A stretch of DNA of 64,000 bases, taken from assembly GCF_008831285.2 (NCBI RefSeq), contig NC_045140.1, forward strand, positions 22,462,131-22,526,130, given 5' to 3'. Origin of the DNA: Nymphaea colorata (Eukaryota; Streptophyta; Magnoliopsida; Nymphaeales; Nymphaeaceae). Positions within the stretch are counted from its first letter, which is position 1, and every line of letters begins with the position of its first letter. The notes beneath the pieces are model-generated. The model saw only the letters and a program-made list of their open reading frames with translations. It was not told the DNA's origin and ran no database searches. Below, piece by piece: positions 13,605 to 24,531 of this stretch. A program made the translations under genes and the position numbers.

Positions 13605-15588
13605 GTTGTTATTTGCTTATTGATTTATATGAACCGACACTTGAATTGCTCAGTTATTCTCCCCAAATATGTTCCGAACAGAAGTTTTTAGCTTATTATT
13701 ATGTATGCAGTTTTTCATGTAAAAATTTGGTTCAAATATCTATCCTGCTTTGATGCCCCCACAGGTGATGAGGAGGTGATGAACGGAGAATGTAAAAGGT
13801 GTGAAGTTGGATCCTTTGTATTACATTTCCACCCTCTCTGAGTTTTTTCATGTCGTCTTATTAAGACTTGGTGGCTCGTCCACTCTTAATGCATGCACTT
13901 CGTGAAATCCAATTTTTATCTTGTTAAAATTGTAGTCATATATATATGTCAGTGATTTTAATCGGGTCGTTATATGTATGCGTGTCTGTATACACTTGTG
14001 CCATGTGCTCATTTATAAATTGTCATCCTTGAACCCTAAGAAGCGGCCATGGAACTTTTATTAGCCCACGGCCCTATGCATGTGCCTCAAAAGAGGTCGC
14101 CAGGCTGGTGCCTGGACATTTTTGGCCCATTTTTCTTCTAACGCGCCATTTTCCGGCGTACAATCTCTTTCTGGCTCGTAAATGCAGGTGTTGGGGGGCT
14201 GCTGCATGTTGCTTCGAGTAGAAACTGTTTCGGAATTAAATGTAGGTGAACCACCACAGTGGAATGCTGATTCCTTACCTAAGTTACAAGTCAAGTTCTT
14301 AAAGTGTGCAATCTTGACTTTGCACTAAGGATATTTGAATAACGATAAGAGAAGAATGTAGTTCATGATTTGGTGAAGAAGATAGGATATGACAGTGAGG
14401 GTGTTGATCAAATGTAACCTCCGCAGTTATCTTGGTTGACCATCCCATCCTGTACATTTTTCGCAAAAAAATGCGTTCAGCTCCATTTGACTTCTGATTT
14501 TTGTTGATATCCTCATCTTGTCAACCTCTTCACTCTCTCCTATCACAGTGCACATCACCAATTTGGGTGGCTTTTGCATGACACCCTTATATGTAATCTA
14601 GTTTTTTGAAAACTTGGTTTTATGAAAACTAAGTTTTTTAATGAGTTTTCAAAATGTTTTTTTTTTTTTTTAGTTTGGGAAATACACCCAAAACCTAGTT
14701 TTTATAAATAACCAGATTTTCTCATCTTCATTCTGGCAAATGCATGTGCCCCAGACCCCCGGTTGTGGAAAAGGTATATCTGGTTCATGATGTAAAATAG
14801 ACTTGTACTTTATGTCAAATCATTAATATGCTCAGACCATCTGTGATGGTGAAATATCTACATAAATTGTTTAGGTTGTGTCGAGAATCGGATTCTGTCA
14901 ATTTTATACATGAAAAAGGAATATGTAACCTAACTGTTTATAAGGGGGATTTATATGAGCATAGAATTGGGACGATGGGCATTAAAACAAATAGAAGTCC
15001 AGAAAAGGCCGAGCCTAGGATGTCAAATGTCCACGAGGGGATGGTTCTCTTTCATTTCTGAAGGAAACTAATTTTTTTGCGCGTTACCATTCTTCTAGTG
15101 CATGGCTACAGAGTCCAGAAGCAATTTATAAATAAAAAAGGAAAGCAAAGGAAGAGAAATTACATATTGTTTTTTCACAATTTGAATGGACACTTGCAAA
15201 TAAAGAATCATCCACGTAGTTTCCTAGATAGATGTTGTGTATCTTAGGCCAAAAACTGATGCTTCAAGTTCACATAGTTCAACAATCAATTAATTATGCC
15301 TTCTTGATTCTCATATCTTTGCCTACTTGACACACATATCTTTGCTTTTCCAACAAGGAACAACTCGAGGGCATTTTTCTTCGGCTATTCAAGACTAGGA
15401 GAAAAGTTCTTGTGAAACACACCTTATATGGGTCTCAGTCAGGCAGGGGCCACCTGCAAATGTCATCAAAACTAATGCAGCATTACAAATTTGAAAGAGA
15501 GTGTCACTTGGCAGAGGACTAAAGCTGGCTAGTGGGTATGTCCTTTCTCGAGTAGGTTGATGTTAGAACTCTCTTTCGACCTAGCTAG

Positions 15589-15788
15589 AAAAACATCCAG
15601 TGGCAGAGCCACATAATGACTAGTGTGGGCAGTTGCCCACACCATCCCCTCCATTTTCCTTCATTTTTACATTAAGGTTTTCTAATATTTACTTTGTTTT
15701 ATATAGAAGTGCCACTTCAAATATGAAAAATGTGTGAATTAGTGCCCCTCTAGAAAATTTTTCTGGCTCCGTCAATAAAAACATCCAG
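15589..15788. mobile_element. 176-bp MITE-like insertion with 12-bp target-site duplication
   Basis: The inserted DNA is 15601-15776. It is flanked by identical 12-mers AAAAACATCCAG at 15589-15600 and 15777-15788. Its ends are short imperfect inverted repeats: TGGCAGAGCCA on the left, and a right end that reads TGACGGAGCCAG on the opposite strand. It also contains the hairpin TGTGGGCAGTTGCCCACA. There is no coding capacity. Similar ends occur in common short non-autonomous plant elements. The superfamily is uncertain; a 12-bp duplication is long for hAT (8 bp) and at the upper limit for Mutator-like elements. Confidence 0.65.
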
Positions 15789-17033
15789 ACAATCTTTTCT
15801 TTTAAAAGCCCAAAGTCTCCCTCATGGCCCCTGCCTTAGGCGTTCTCGACTGTATCAAGACCTACGTAGGTGGCGGGTTGCTTTCAGCTCAATGGAGCAC
15901 CCATACCTTTTATGGTCGTACACAGAATAATTCTAGCAGGATCTTGCTACAAAATGCATAGGCTCTGGGGAATTCGCTCAATTTGCAGCTCAAAGTAATA
16001 ATAAAAATTTGAAGAACTTTAGGAGGAAGGGAAAAAAAAAAACTTTACAAAATGAAATCCATGCCATAGGCACTTATTTTCACACTTTTTTTGGGTGGTT
16101 AATCTGTTTTTTCTCATCCCATGCAGATTATTTTAAAAAGAAAAAAAAGAAAAACGTTTCTGAATCAAATTCGCCGGCTACTTGATGATATTCCATACAA
16201 CCGCGATCAGAAACTTAGGCCTTAATTGTGAGGTTGACAGGGAGTCGGATTTTAGCATAATCGGGCTGAAAAATGTAGACTTGGAGTAGGACCGGTGTTA
16301 GAGCCATAAGAGGATCTAATTAGTTTAAAATTGGATCTACTTCACATTTTCGTAAACTTTGACACCTATGGCAAATCAATGCCCCGGACGGATCAAACTC
16401 TGACTACGAAATCCAAGTAAAAACGTTCGCACTCACATTCACGTTGTTTGTCGACATGGATTTGAACTTCAGCCTTTGATGAACCCCTTTCAAATTGCGG
16501 CCATACACCTTTAAAGTTTTGTAGAAGTTTGGATGTTCCATCTTCACTGTTAATGGAAAGCTAATAATGGAGAGGGGATCACACCGTCACGCCACGAAGG
16601 CGGCAAAGGAAAAGAGAGGGTAAACACTAAACATATCACATCTTCACATGAAAGTTGCTAATAAGATCTTACGTCAACATCAAGAAATTCAAAACAGAGA
16701 CAGCTTTTGGAATTATAGTAAAATGGCAAGAGTCCCCGTATAAAACATTTTTCAAGCTTTTGAAATTGATGCCGTCCAATTCATAAAGACAAAAGGCTCC
16801 TGCGGGACATTTCCCCTCGGGCTTTCTTTTGGAAGTTAAGCACGCAAACGGTCACCAAGGTAGATGAGGTTCGTGAACCTAAAACTCAACAAACTCTCTC
16901 CCTCCCTCCCCTCTCTCTTCCCCTTTAAAAACTCAATCTCTACACTGTTTCTGATGAAACCCAACAGGTCAAGAGCAGGGGGGAAGAGAGTAGCGGTCTC
17001 CCACTTCTGCTGCTGAGAAATCATCCGGTAAGG

Positions 17034-18550
17034 ATGACGATTTCATTACCAGCAACGGAGCCTAAAAGATGGAGAAATCAGCAGCAGAAGGGAACCAAGC
17101 TATGCGTTCTTGATGCTTCCTCTTACGTGGGTTTCCACCTCCTGAAAGCTCTTCTACGTAGAGGATATGCTGTTCATGCAGCAATTCAGACTGGTGGTAA
17201 CACCGCCATCACCAACTCCATCTGCTCCCTATCTTTTGCTTTCTTAAATGCTTTAATTTGGGCTGTTAACTTCAAATTACCAGTATCATACGGGTTCTTG
17301 GTTTTTCAGGGGAGACGGAAATCACAAAGAAGATCGATGAGATGTCCAAGGTTGAAGAAAAAATGGAGGTCTTTCCCATAGATCTTTTGGACTATCATAG
17401 CATCCATGAGGCCTTGAAAGGCTGCTCTGCTTTGTTCTACTGTGTGGACCAAGCCCATGGTTCATGCGGATACCACGTAAAAATCTTTATCTGTTTTTTT
17501 TCTCATCTTTTTTGTTAGTGATGTGCTTTCTTATACTGAATGTGAGACTGAGGCTTTGAATAGGAGACGATGGTCGACCTAGAGGTGAAAGGTGCAATCA
17601 ATGCATTGGAAGCTTGTGTACAGACGGAGAGCATTAAGAAGGTGATCTACACTTCTTCCATAGCCGCAGGAATATGGAGGGAGAACATATCCAAACAAAT
17701 TGATCTTGATGAGAAATCATGGAGCGATGCTGAGTTTTGCAGAAAGAAGAAGGTAATTCATAGAGTGATGTACACTGATATGGTGGTCTAGCCAGATCCT
17801 CCTTATAAGCGACATTGAGAAACAGGGAGCTTGTGGCCACCCTGACCTGAGACAGCTCTGCAGAAAAGCCACCTATCACAATTCACGTACATCAAAAGAA
17901 TGTCTCTTCAAAACAAATACTCACTGAGGTTCTAATTCTTCTGCAGTTATGGTACGCCTTGGCAAAAACACTGGCAGAGAAAGCTGCCTGGGCTTTGGCC
18001 GCTGACAGGATGCTCAACATGGTTTCTGTTAATGCAGCTTTAATCATGGGACCAGGAGTTTCTCAACACAACTCTGCAGCGACAATTTCATACCTCAAAG
18101 GTTAAAATACTTGCATGAAATACAAATTTCGTTTAACTACAATCTTGCATTATTTCAGTATTTACAACAACTGGGTCAATTTTCTTCAGGAGCACCTCAA
18201 ATGTATGAAGATGGACTTCTAGCCCTAGTGGACATAGGCTTCCTCATCAACGCGCACGTATGTGCATTTGAAAGCACATATGCTTGTGGAAGATATTTTT
18301 GCTTCAGTCATCTTGTTACTGATGAAGAAGAAGCCCTCAATTTGATCAAAGCCTTGATGCCATCTATCACATTGCCGAAGAGGTAAGACGTTCTCCCTGC
18401 CTTCCTTAGCGGCTCCTCATTTTCTCCAACATTCTGGATCTGAGAAAAAGGTCCTCCCATTGCAGGGATGAAGACAAAAGAGAAATTGCCCGCCCACATA
18501 GATTAAGGAATGATAAGCTGAACAAACTGCTGGAAACCAAGTCCTCTTGA
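17034..18550 (+). CDS. Cinnamoyl-CoA reductase-like protein (SNL6-type, atypical SDR)
   Basis: Exons: 17034-17196, 17310-17476, 17564-17752, 17947-18100, 18190-18382, 18466-18550, all in phase, giving 316 residues. The fold is an extended short-chain dehydrogenase related to cinnamoyl-CoA and dihydroflavonol reductases. Visible are the Rossmann beta1-alphaA region (about 22-52), VIYTSS with the candidate catalytic Ser (141-142), and WYALAKT with the Tyr176-x3-Lys180 pair. Two signatures of true CCRs are altered. The Gly-rich TGxxGxxG motif reads LDASSYVG, and the KNWYCYGK block reads KKLWYALAK. This matches the CCR-like subgroup that includes rice SNL6, so lignin-type CCR activity should not be assumed. 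The cofactor and substrate are unknown. The ATG at 17034 gives an N-terminus slightly longer than canonical CCRs. Confidence 0.85.
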
Positions 18551-19404
18551 AAATGATTTCTGTAGACATTGTGTGTGATCAGACGTTGTACATCAGCTGA
18601 TGTAGATTTGTTCTTTCGTGCTCGAATAAATGTAGAAGTTTTATTGCTGCAAGTGGCCTTGTCCTGTACAATGATATTTTGATCACACTCGCTGATTCTA
18701 GTTCCCAATTTTTTGTCTGCAATTGGTTAAGCCACTCCTGTCCTCGAATTCTACACCAACCCAACACCCATGATCCTTGCAATGGAGTCTGAAAGTCAAA
18801 AATAGAACTCGAGTTGCTTCGACGTGAAAAGAAGAAACTTGCTAATATAAATTGCCATCATTCCCTCAAATGCAACAGTAAACAGTAGCAAATAAGAAGC
18901 AACGCTTGCTTGAACACTTGGAAGAAAACGACACATGGATGACCGAAACGGCGATGGAAATTTGTTGGTTTTAGTTAAACCAAAGTAGCTTTCTGACACG
19001 ACTTCGTAAATAAAGGGCCTAAAATACTTAAATGATTGTTCAGAATGGCACCAAATATAGCTTATCATATTGTTGGTAGTTGAAGCTTGTGCTAGCTCAC
19101 CATCTCCCGTCTTTTTCTCATCTATAACCATGACCTTCACCTTCTGTATGAATTTATTCTCCTATAAAGACGACCATCTGACAAAAATATGCTGTGTACA
19201 GCTTGAAGAGTAGATTGGCTGCTGGAAATTCCATTCCCATGAACAGGGAAACATATCAAATCGATAAATGATTCCACTAATTTAAGAAAAGAAGGGAATG
19301 AAAAACACCCTCCTTCCAAAAGTTGAAGTCCCCAAACCCTTAGCAAACAGGGAAATAATGTCTATTTTTCAAAGGCCAACGATTGGAGAGAACAATGTCC
19401 CATC

Positions 19405-19669
19405 TACTGGGGGGTTACCAGGCAATGGAAAATCGACGTGGGAGAAGTCAGGGGATTGTCTATAGCCGATGATCCCTGTAGTGGCAGTGGTGGAAGGGAA
19501 GAGGATTCACGACGGGTTTCTCCGACGACCGCGGCGAGAGCTTCGGGGCCGAGGCCGCGCTTGAAGAGGGCGATGAGCCCTTCTGCCGATCGAGGCCCGT
19601 GTTTAGGAAATTGGACAAGTGAAATGCTAGATGCAATGACTCCTAGTCGTCCTCGGAGACTGCTTCCAT
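19405..19669 (-). pseudogene. MOZART1 / GIP (mitotic-spindle organizing protein 1)-like pseudogene
   Basis: Reading the minus strand from an ATG at 19669-19667 gives MEAVSEDD and then TAG (19645-19643). The same frame continues with LAFHLSNFLNTGLDRQK. A frame change follows, and then LIALFKRGLGPEALAAVV and GETRRES. This order matches the small gamma-tubulin-complex adaptor MOZART1/GIP, whose core reads SNxLxTGLDR, LIALCxxGxxPEALAxVV and RRE. The full-length protein is only about 70 residues, so nearly the whole gene is represented. One in-frame stop and one frameshift disable it. The upstream minus-strand DNA (19700-19800) resembles a plant 5'UTR, being pyrimidine-rich with AAACCCT-like sequence, so loss may be recent, or these could be assembly errors. 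Confidence 0.62.
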
Positions 19670-19964
19670 GGGCACTGTTCGTTTATGGAGATAGGGCGAG
19701 GGTTTAGGATTTAGGATTCTCTCTTTCTCTTTCGCTTTCCATCTCTCGCTCGCTCTGCGCGCGCCTGTGCGTGTGGGTGAGCCGAGACCGTTGAATCTCC
19801 GTCTCGGATTTTGAAGAGAAGAAAGAAATCCGTTTCAGACCTCACTTCCAATCGGTCCTAAATTCTTAATCCTCCAGAGAACGCAACATAAAGAAGACTG
19901 CAATTCAAATAGCGGTTGACAAAAATGCTCTTCAAACTAAAAGAAAGAACGAAACAAAGTTCAA

Positions 19965-20042
19965 AACATTTTTGAAAAGATAAAAGTATCTTTTAAAAGA
20001 CATAACATTTTTGAAAAGATGAAAGTATTTTTTAAAAGACAA
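19965..20042 (+). repeat. 39-bp tandem duplication
   Basis: Two adjacent copies of a unit beginning AACATTTTTGAAAAGAT, with AAAGTAT and TTTTAAAAGAC further in, lie 39 bases apart. A partial third start follows. The position is intergenic, upstream of the MOZART1-like pseudogene. Confidence 0.75.
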
Positions 20043-21288
20043 AACATATTCTGACAAGTGTGATCGAGCCCGAGGCTCGACTGCGTTCTCCATAAAGGGG
20101 GCCAAAATATGGCGGAACTTTAGTCTTTCCAAATGTGGTAACTAGCTAAACCTTATACTTCTTTTCCTGGTTGATGCAAGTATATTTTTGTTGAATGAAC
20201 ATTGAATCGTATTAAGGTTCAAGATTCAACGTTTCTTCATTGTTTTTATCTCTATGAATCTCCAAACCATAAAGCATTTGTTTCTTTTGCATAAGACCTT
20301 GGAAAAGCTGAAAATGGAAGGAACAGGAGTTAAAAAGTTGCTGAAATTGCATCCAAGATGCGATTCTTATTGTTTCTTTAGATAAGAAACGTCCGCAGCA
20401 GAGGGTACTGCAGCTTCATCTCAACTCTCAATAGTAAGCGAGCTCATGTTAAAGGAAAATTTTGAAATTCACATATCAAACAATATTAACGACATTTTAT
20501 AGCTTAGACACAGCACTTGTATCTCAATGATTCTTGAAGAACAAGGTATGCTGTATGCACCCTGTCATAATGATTCTTTCATATTAGATCAGGTAATTAC
20601 CAAGCCCTACCCAATTGCATAGCTTAATCAAACTTGGATTTGAGTAGCAGGAGACTAACTAAAATTGCACCCAAATACAAGCAGTTAAGATTAAAATATT
20701 CGAATGCATTCTGGTTAAGTTTTATTACAATCAGTATATAGGATTCAGACGCAAAACTTGATAACAAGCCTGAGACACATCCGATTTTGGCCTTTGAAAT
20801 CATAAACAAATTCACATTGCATTGAATATCTTGCGGTGGACAAAGGGAACTGGAACCCCCCTGGTCAGGTTGATGATTTTCATTTTGTGATAAGGTACCT
20901 CAAAAGATTTATGAAATGTATACCTAATTAACTGAAGTACTATAAGATCATGAGCTTGAAAATTAGACAAGAACAAACTTTCAAGTTTAAGAGCAAAGAT
21001 ACCCAGGCTATCACACAGTTGACGGAAATTAGTTTCTTCAGTTTAAGTATGCTTTAAACAAGACGAACATCTCAGTTCTGCCACGAAGTTAACCAAAGTG
21101 TCGCAAGTAGAATTTTCACTGCACCATAACAATGTATATTGTGACCTTAAAAAAAAAATTACTTAAAGAATGCAAAGATGAAACGGGAAAAAATATTAAT
21201 TACATTCAAAGGTCTTACAGTTGCTTCAGTCTGCCCGCATGCAAGCAAGCTACCCACTGTAGACTAGTTTGAGTGCAGTTCTTTGAGC

Positions 21289-24200
21289 CTAAATTCGTCT
21301 GTGATTCCTGACAAAGTTAGTTGTGATCAAACCAAGTGCATTAGAACATCCATAGGCTGCAGCCAGACATACAGTTGTTCCAAGTAGAAGGAGGGTTTTC
21401 CACTGTCTTCCAGATGCCAAAACCGCAATACCAGCTGAAACAACAGCCAGAACTACGAGCATCTGTCTCCAGAACTCGAATGCTTTTACTGCACTTTGGC
21501 ATCCTTTACAGTGAACCACATGTCTGAAGTATCTGTTTGCTGGATTTGGAGAATGTTTAGTTCCTTCTCCACCTTTTGCTGGAAAAGAAGCAGATAGTCC
21601 TGCCACCAAACCCGCTGGTGCATGCTCAAAGACGGCAGGGGTTTTAGGTGGTGAGATGGTGCTATGGCCAAAATAATATGGCATTCCATGTCCTACTTTA
21701 TCCATCCACTTTCTATATTCAGAAACCCAAGTATCAGAAGATTTTAGGTTGAGGTACAATTTGCTCGTGGGAACTCTCTCCTTGATAAGAACCTCATTCT
21801 GTGACGAAAGGAAGCCCATATCTTGCTCGAAAACTTTGCACTGGTTTTGATGGAGGTACCATTTTGGAAGCAACTTCACTAGCGGTGATTGTGAACTAGA
21901 CCCAAATCTCAATATAAGAACGGATTTCCCCTGTCCAGCAGGACGACAAAGAAAGAGTCCTGAGAAACGATATTCCTTCCCGTTTTTATCAACAAACAGT
22001 CTGTTATTCTGTAGGACACATGGAGCATCAAATCTTAGAATATTTGGGTAGTTTGTTTCTTTCTCTTTGATCCATTCACCTGCAAAACCCCTATCAGTTC
22101 GCTCTGTTACTCTGAAACGTAGTGGTTGAGCATCCTCTCTTTTGGCAGACCAATCTACACGGTCATGCGAAATTGGGACATGGGCAGGATCCATGAGATT
22201 TTCAAGGAGTATAGAGTGATCGTATGGGAGCTCATGAATGGAAGAGATGTCCCGAAAACCGGGCAGTGCAAAGTTCTCAAACCAGGGTAGTTTGCTATCA
22301 TCTGGCTTTACTTGGTCTGACATCCAAACCCAAATAACCCCCTGAGAGTCTCTCAGTTCATAGGTTTTGACACAGGCAGCACGAGGAATTTTTGCACTTT
22401 CTGGAAGCTGCACAAAGTTTAGAAGATCAGAATTTCCTAAAGTTTGACAAATTCAAACATCCATGAGACTGAGAGTATTTCAATAAGAACTTCAAATGTC
22501 TACATGTGCTAAGGGGTAAACCTGAGGTATCTTCACGCATCTACCATCATCTTCAAACTGCCAGCCATGGTATAAGCATTCCAGCCTCCCATCAACTAAT
22601 TGCCCTTCAGAGAGCTTAGCTAATCTGCAATGGCGTAGAGAGTGCATCAGTGCTGAAGTTTTATAGTCCAAGCTGGACATTTCGTTAAGGTGTTCCAATC
22701 AACCAATCTTGTGATAATAGATTAAAATTGGTGGCCAAAGTATTACAACTAAATAAGGTGGGCAAAATATTACAATCTTCAAAGAAGATAAAAGCCCCAC
22801 AATGTTTTCAAGCAGAGGAAATGCTGTTCTACTTCTTTCTTCTAGTCGTACAGAAGTTCCTTTTACTTGCATTTCCTGATTATATCAGAAGCTATTTAAT
22901 TATGTAAAGCTCTGTTTGGAAGCCGGTGTCAAATCAAACATCACAGAGTGATTGGAGACTGGATTTGTCAACTACATTCTTGTGATGATGCGGTTAAAAT
23001 GGAGGCATGAGAGGCCATATCTACCCTCACTTACATTTCCACTGGCATGTATGAGGCACTATTTGGTTCCATTGGATCCTCTTGGATCAAATGGATAACT
23101 ACTTCACGTAATTACCTTTTATGTCATTCTTTGATTCCTTTCTTGTTAAGGTGTGTCGCATCAATAAATAGATGAGACGTCTATTTATTTTGATAGTGGG
23201 ATATTATCATCTCTTTCATTGTTCTGTCATTTACTTCCCTGATTATTTATACTCAATTCAAGTTCTTTCTATTGCATTGTTAGTATTTTCTTCTTCTATT
23301 TCAATGGGAAGTTTATTAAGCCATATTGCAGGGAAGGAAGGGGACTCCGAGCAAAATTGTTGCTCAAAAACACTCAAAGAATTGGCCTGTAGATTGTGAT
23401 GATCCCACAATTCTAACCTGAAATTGGCTATTCTGAGGCGAGGTTGATTTGGCCCTTCCATCGGGTTCCCAGGTGCAGAGATAGCACGCAAAACTGCTTA
23501 GGCAACATACTTGTATGTATTCTCTTCAATGTTTTTAAAATACTCAAATACATGTGGCCGTCAATTGTTTCATCAACACTTGTTTTTTTTTCATGGCTTT
23601 CAGAATTTTAATCTAAAAGTACACCTTTCATGTTATTTTTCCTAATTTCTTTCTGGGTCCCGACTAGTCCTCTTAGCCATTGCCCAACAGCCCACGCTAG
23701 TGCATTTGAAATCATATGGTCAAGGTGCCAGAGATCGAGCCCGATACTTAAAAAACTGAGCAGCAGCTTAACATTCGACTCCCAGACACACCCAAATGTT
23801 ATTTAGTACTTCAAATACAAAAGGTGAAATCAGACCATTCATTAAAACATAATGGAGAACGACAACAGCAGCCACGATAATAATAAACACGACAAATTCC
23901 ACTCCCAAAGTTAGGGCACATGTTCCCTTTTCTTTTCCTAATTAGTACTTGAAAAATGCTCGACACAAAAAAAGACAACAGTATCTAAAATTTTAACATA
24001 CCAGACAGGCACCAAATCAGAGTCTAGAGAAGCAAAAACACAGCAGCAGAAACAGTAAAAAACCCGAAACAGAGAAAACAGACAGAGATATACATACCTA
24101 TGTGGGCAACGATCTTCATAGCAACGAAGCACGCCCTTGCCGTCCCGATACAAAACAAGCTGCTTATCAAACACAGTTAACCCCACCGGGGCATCATCAG

Positions 24201-24531
24201 GCACCTGATCAGTGAGGTAAAGAGGATACCATTCCTCCTCCCAGTTATACTTCACTCTTTCTTCCGCACCCTCAGAGGTCATCTCCTTTGCACCAATGAC
24301 GACATCTTCTTCGCCTTCTCCTTCATTTCTGTCAGCAGAGACACCACGATCTATGCCCGATATTGCACTACACAGAATCTTCTTAAGCACCGCTTTTCTT
24401 GGTTCGCATGAAAAATAAGAGGAAGAGAGGTGGGTGTTTCTGAGAGAAAGGAATCGCGGGTAAGAAGCTTGTTTTTGGAGGAAGGATGATAACGGAAGCG
24501 TGCAGAGAGAGGGAGAGCAGAAGGATGCCAT
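21289..24531 (-). CDS. TIC55: TIC55 Rieske-type oxygenase, chloroplast inner envelope
   Basis: Exons (plus coordinates, transcribed right to left): 24098-24531, 22522-22624, 21289-22407, giving 551 residues. The N-terminus is Ser-rich and transit-peptide-like. A Rieske 2Fe-2S site reads C142-P-H144 and C161-x2-H164 (CLYHGW). It is split by intron 1 and restored by splicing, which supports the model. Mononuclear iron ligands lie in ENLMDPAHVPISH (N249, D252, H255, H260). The C-terminus has a redox CxxC (C479-K-G-C482) and two hydrophobic segments at about 495-535. TIC55 was first found at the Tic import complex and was later shown to hydroxylate chlorophyll breakdown products (phyllobilins). 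The paralogues PAO and PTC52 share this layout. The C-terminal RYFRHVVHC and NFVRNHRRI signatures favour TIC55. Intron 1 (22625-24097) is 1.5 kb and looks repeat-rich. Confidence 0.9.

Larger units (their letters stand above)
12859..17033. other. Intergenic region between GEX2 and the CCR-like gene
   Basis: About 4.2 kb with no recognisable coding sequence on either strand. The first few hundred bases should hold the GEX2 3'UTR. It contains a 53-bp tandem duplication near 13.5 kb and a 176-bp inserted element near 15.6 kb, listed separately. The pyrimidine-rich stretch at about 16890-16935 is probably the leader or promoter of the next gene. Confidence 0.6.
18551..21288. other. Intergenic region downstream of the CCR-like and TIC55 genes
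   Basis: This region lies between the 3' ends of two convergent genes. Apart from the MOZART1-like pseudogene at 19.4-19.7 kb and a 39-bp tandem duplication near 20.0 kb, I see no conserved coding sequence. The bases just downstream of 18550 and just below 21289 should contain the two 3'UTRs. Confidence 0.6.

Noticed and set aside
19438-19707. 89-codon plus-strand ORF rich in Arg and Pro
   Set aside because: It is antisense to the MOZART1-like sequence and resembles no protein family.
21289-24531. Naming the Rieske oxygenase PTC52 or PAO
   Set aside because: Domain layout is shared, but the C-terminal signatures fit TIC55 better. The paralogues were considered only as alternatives.
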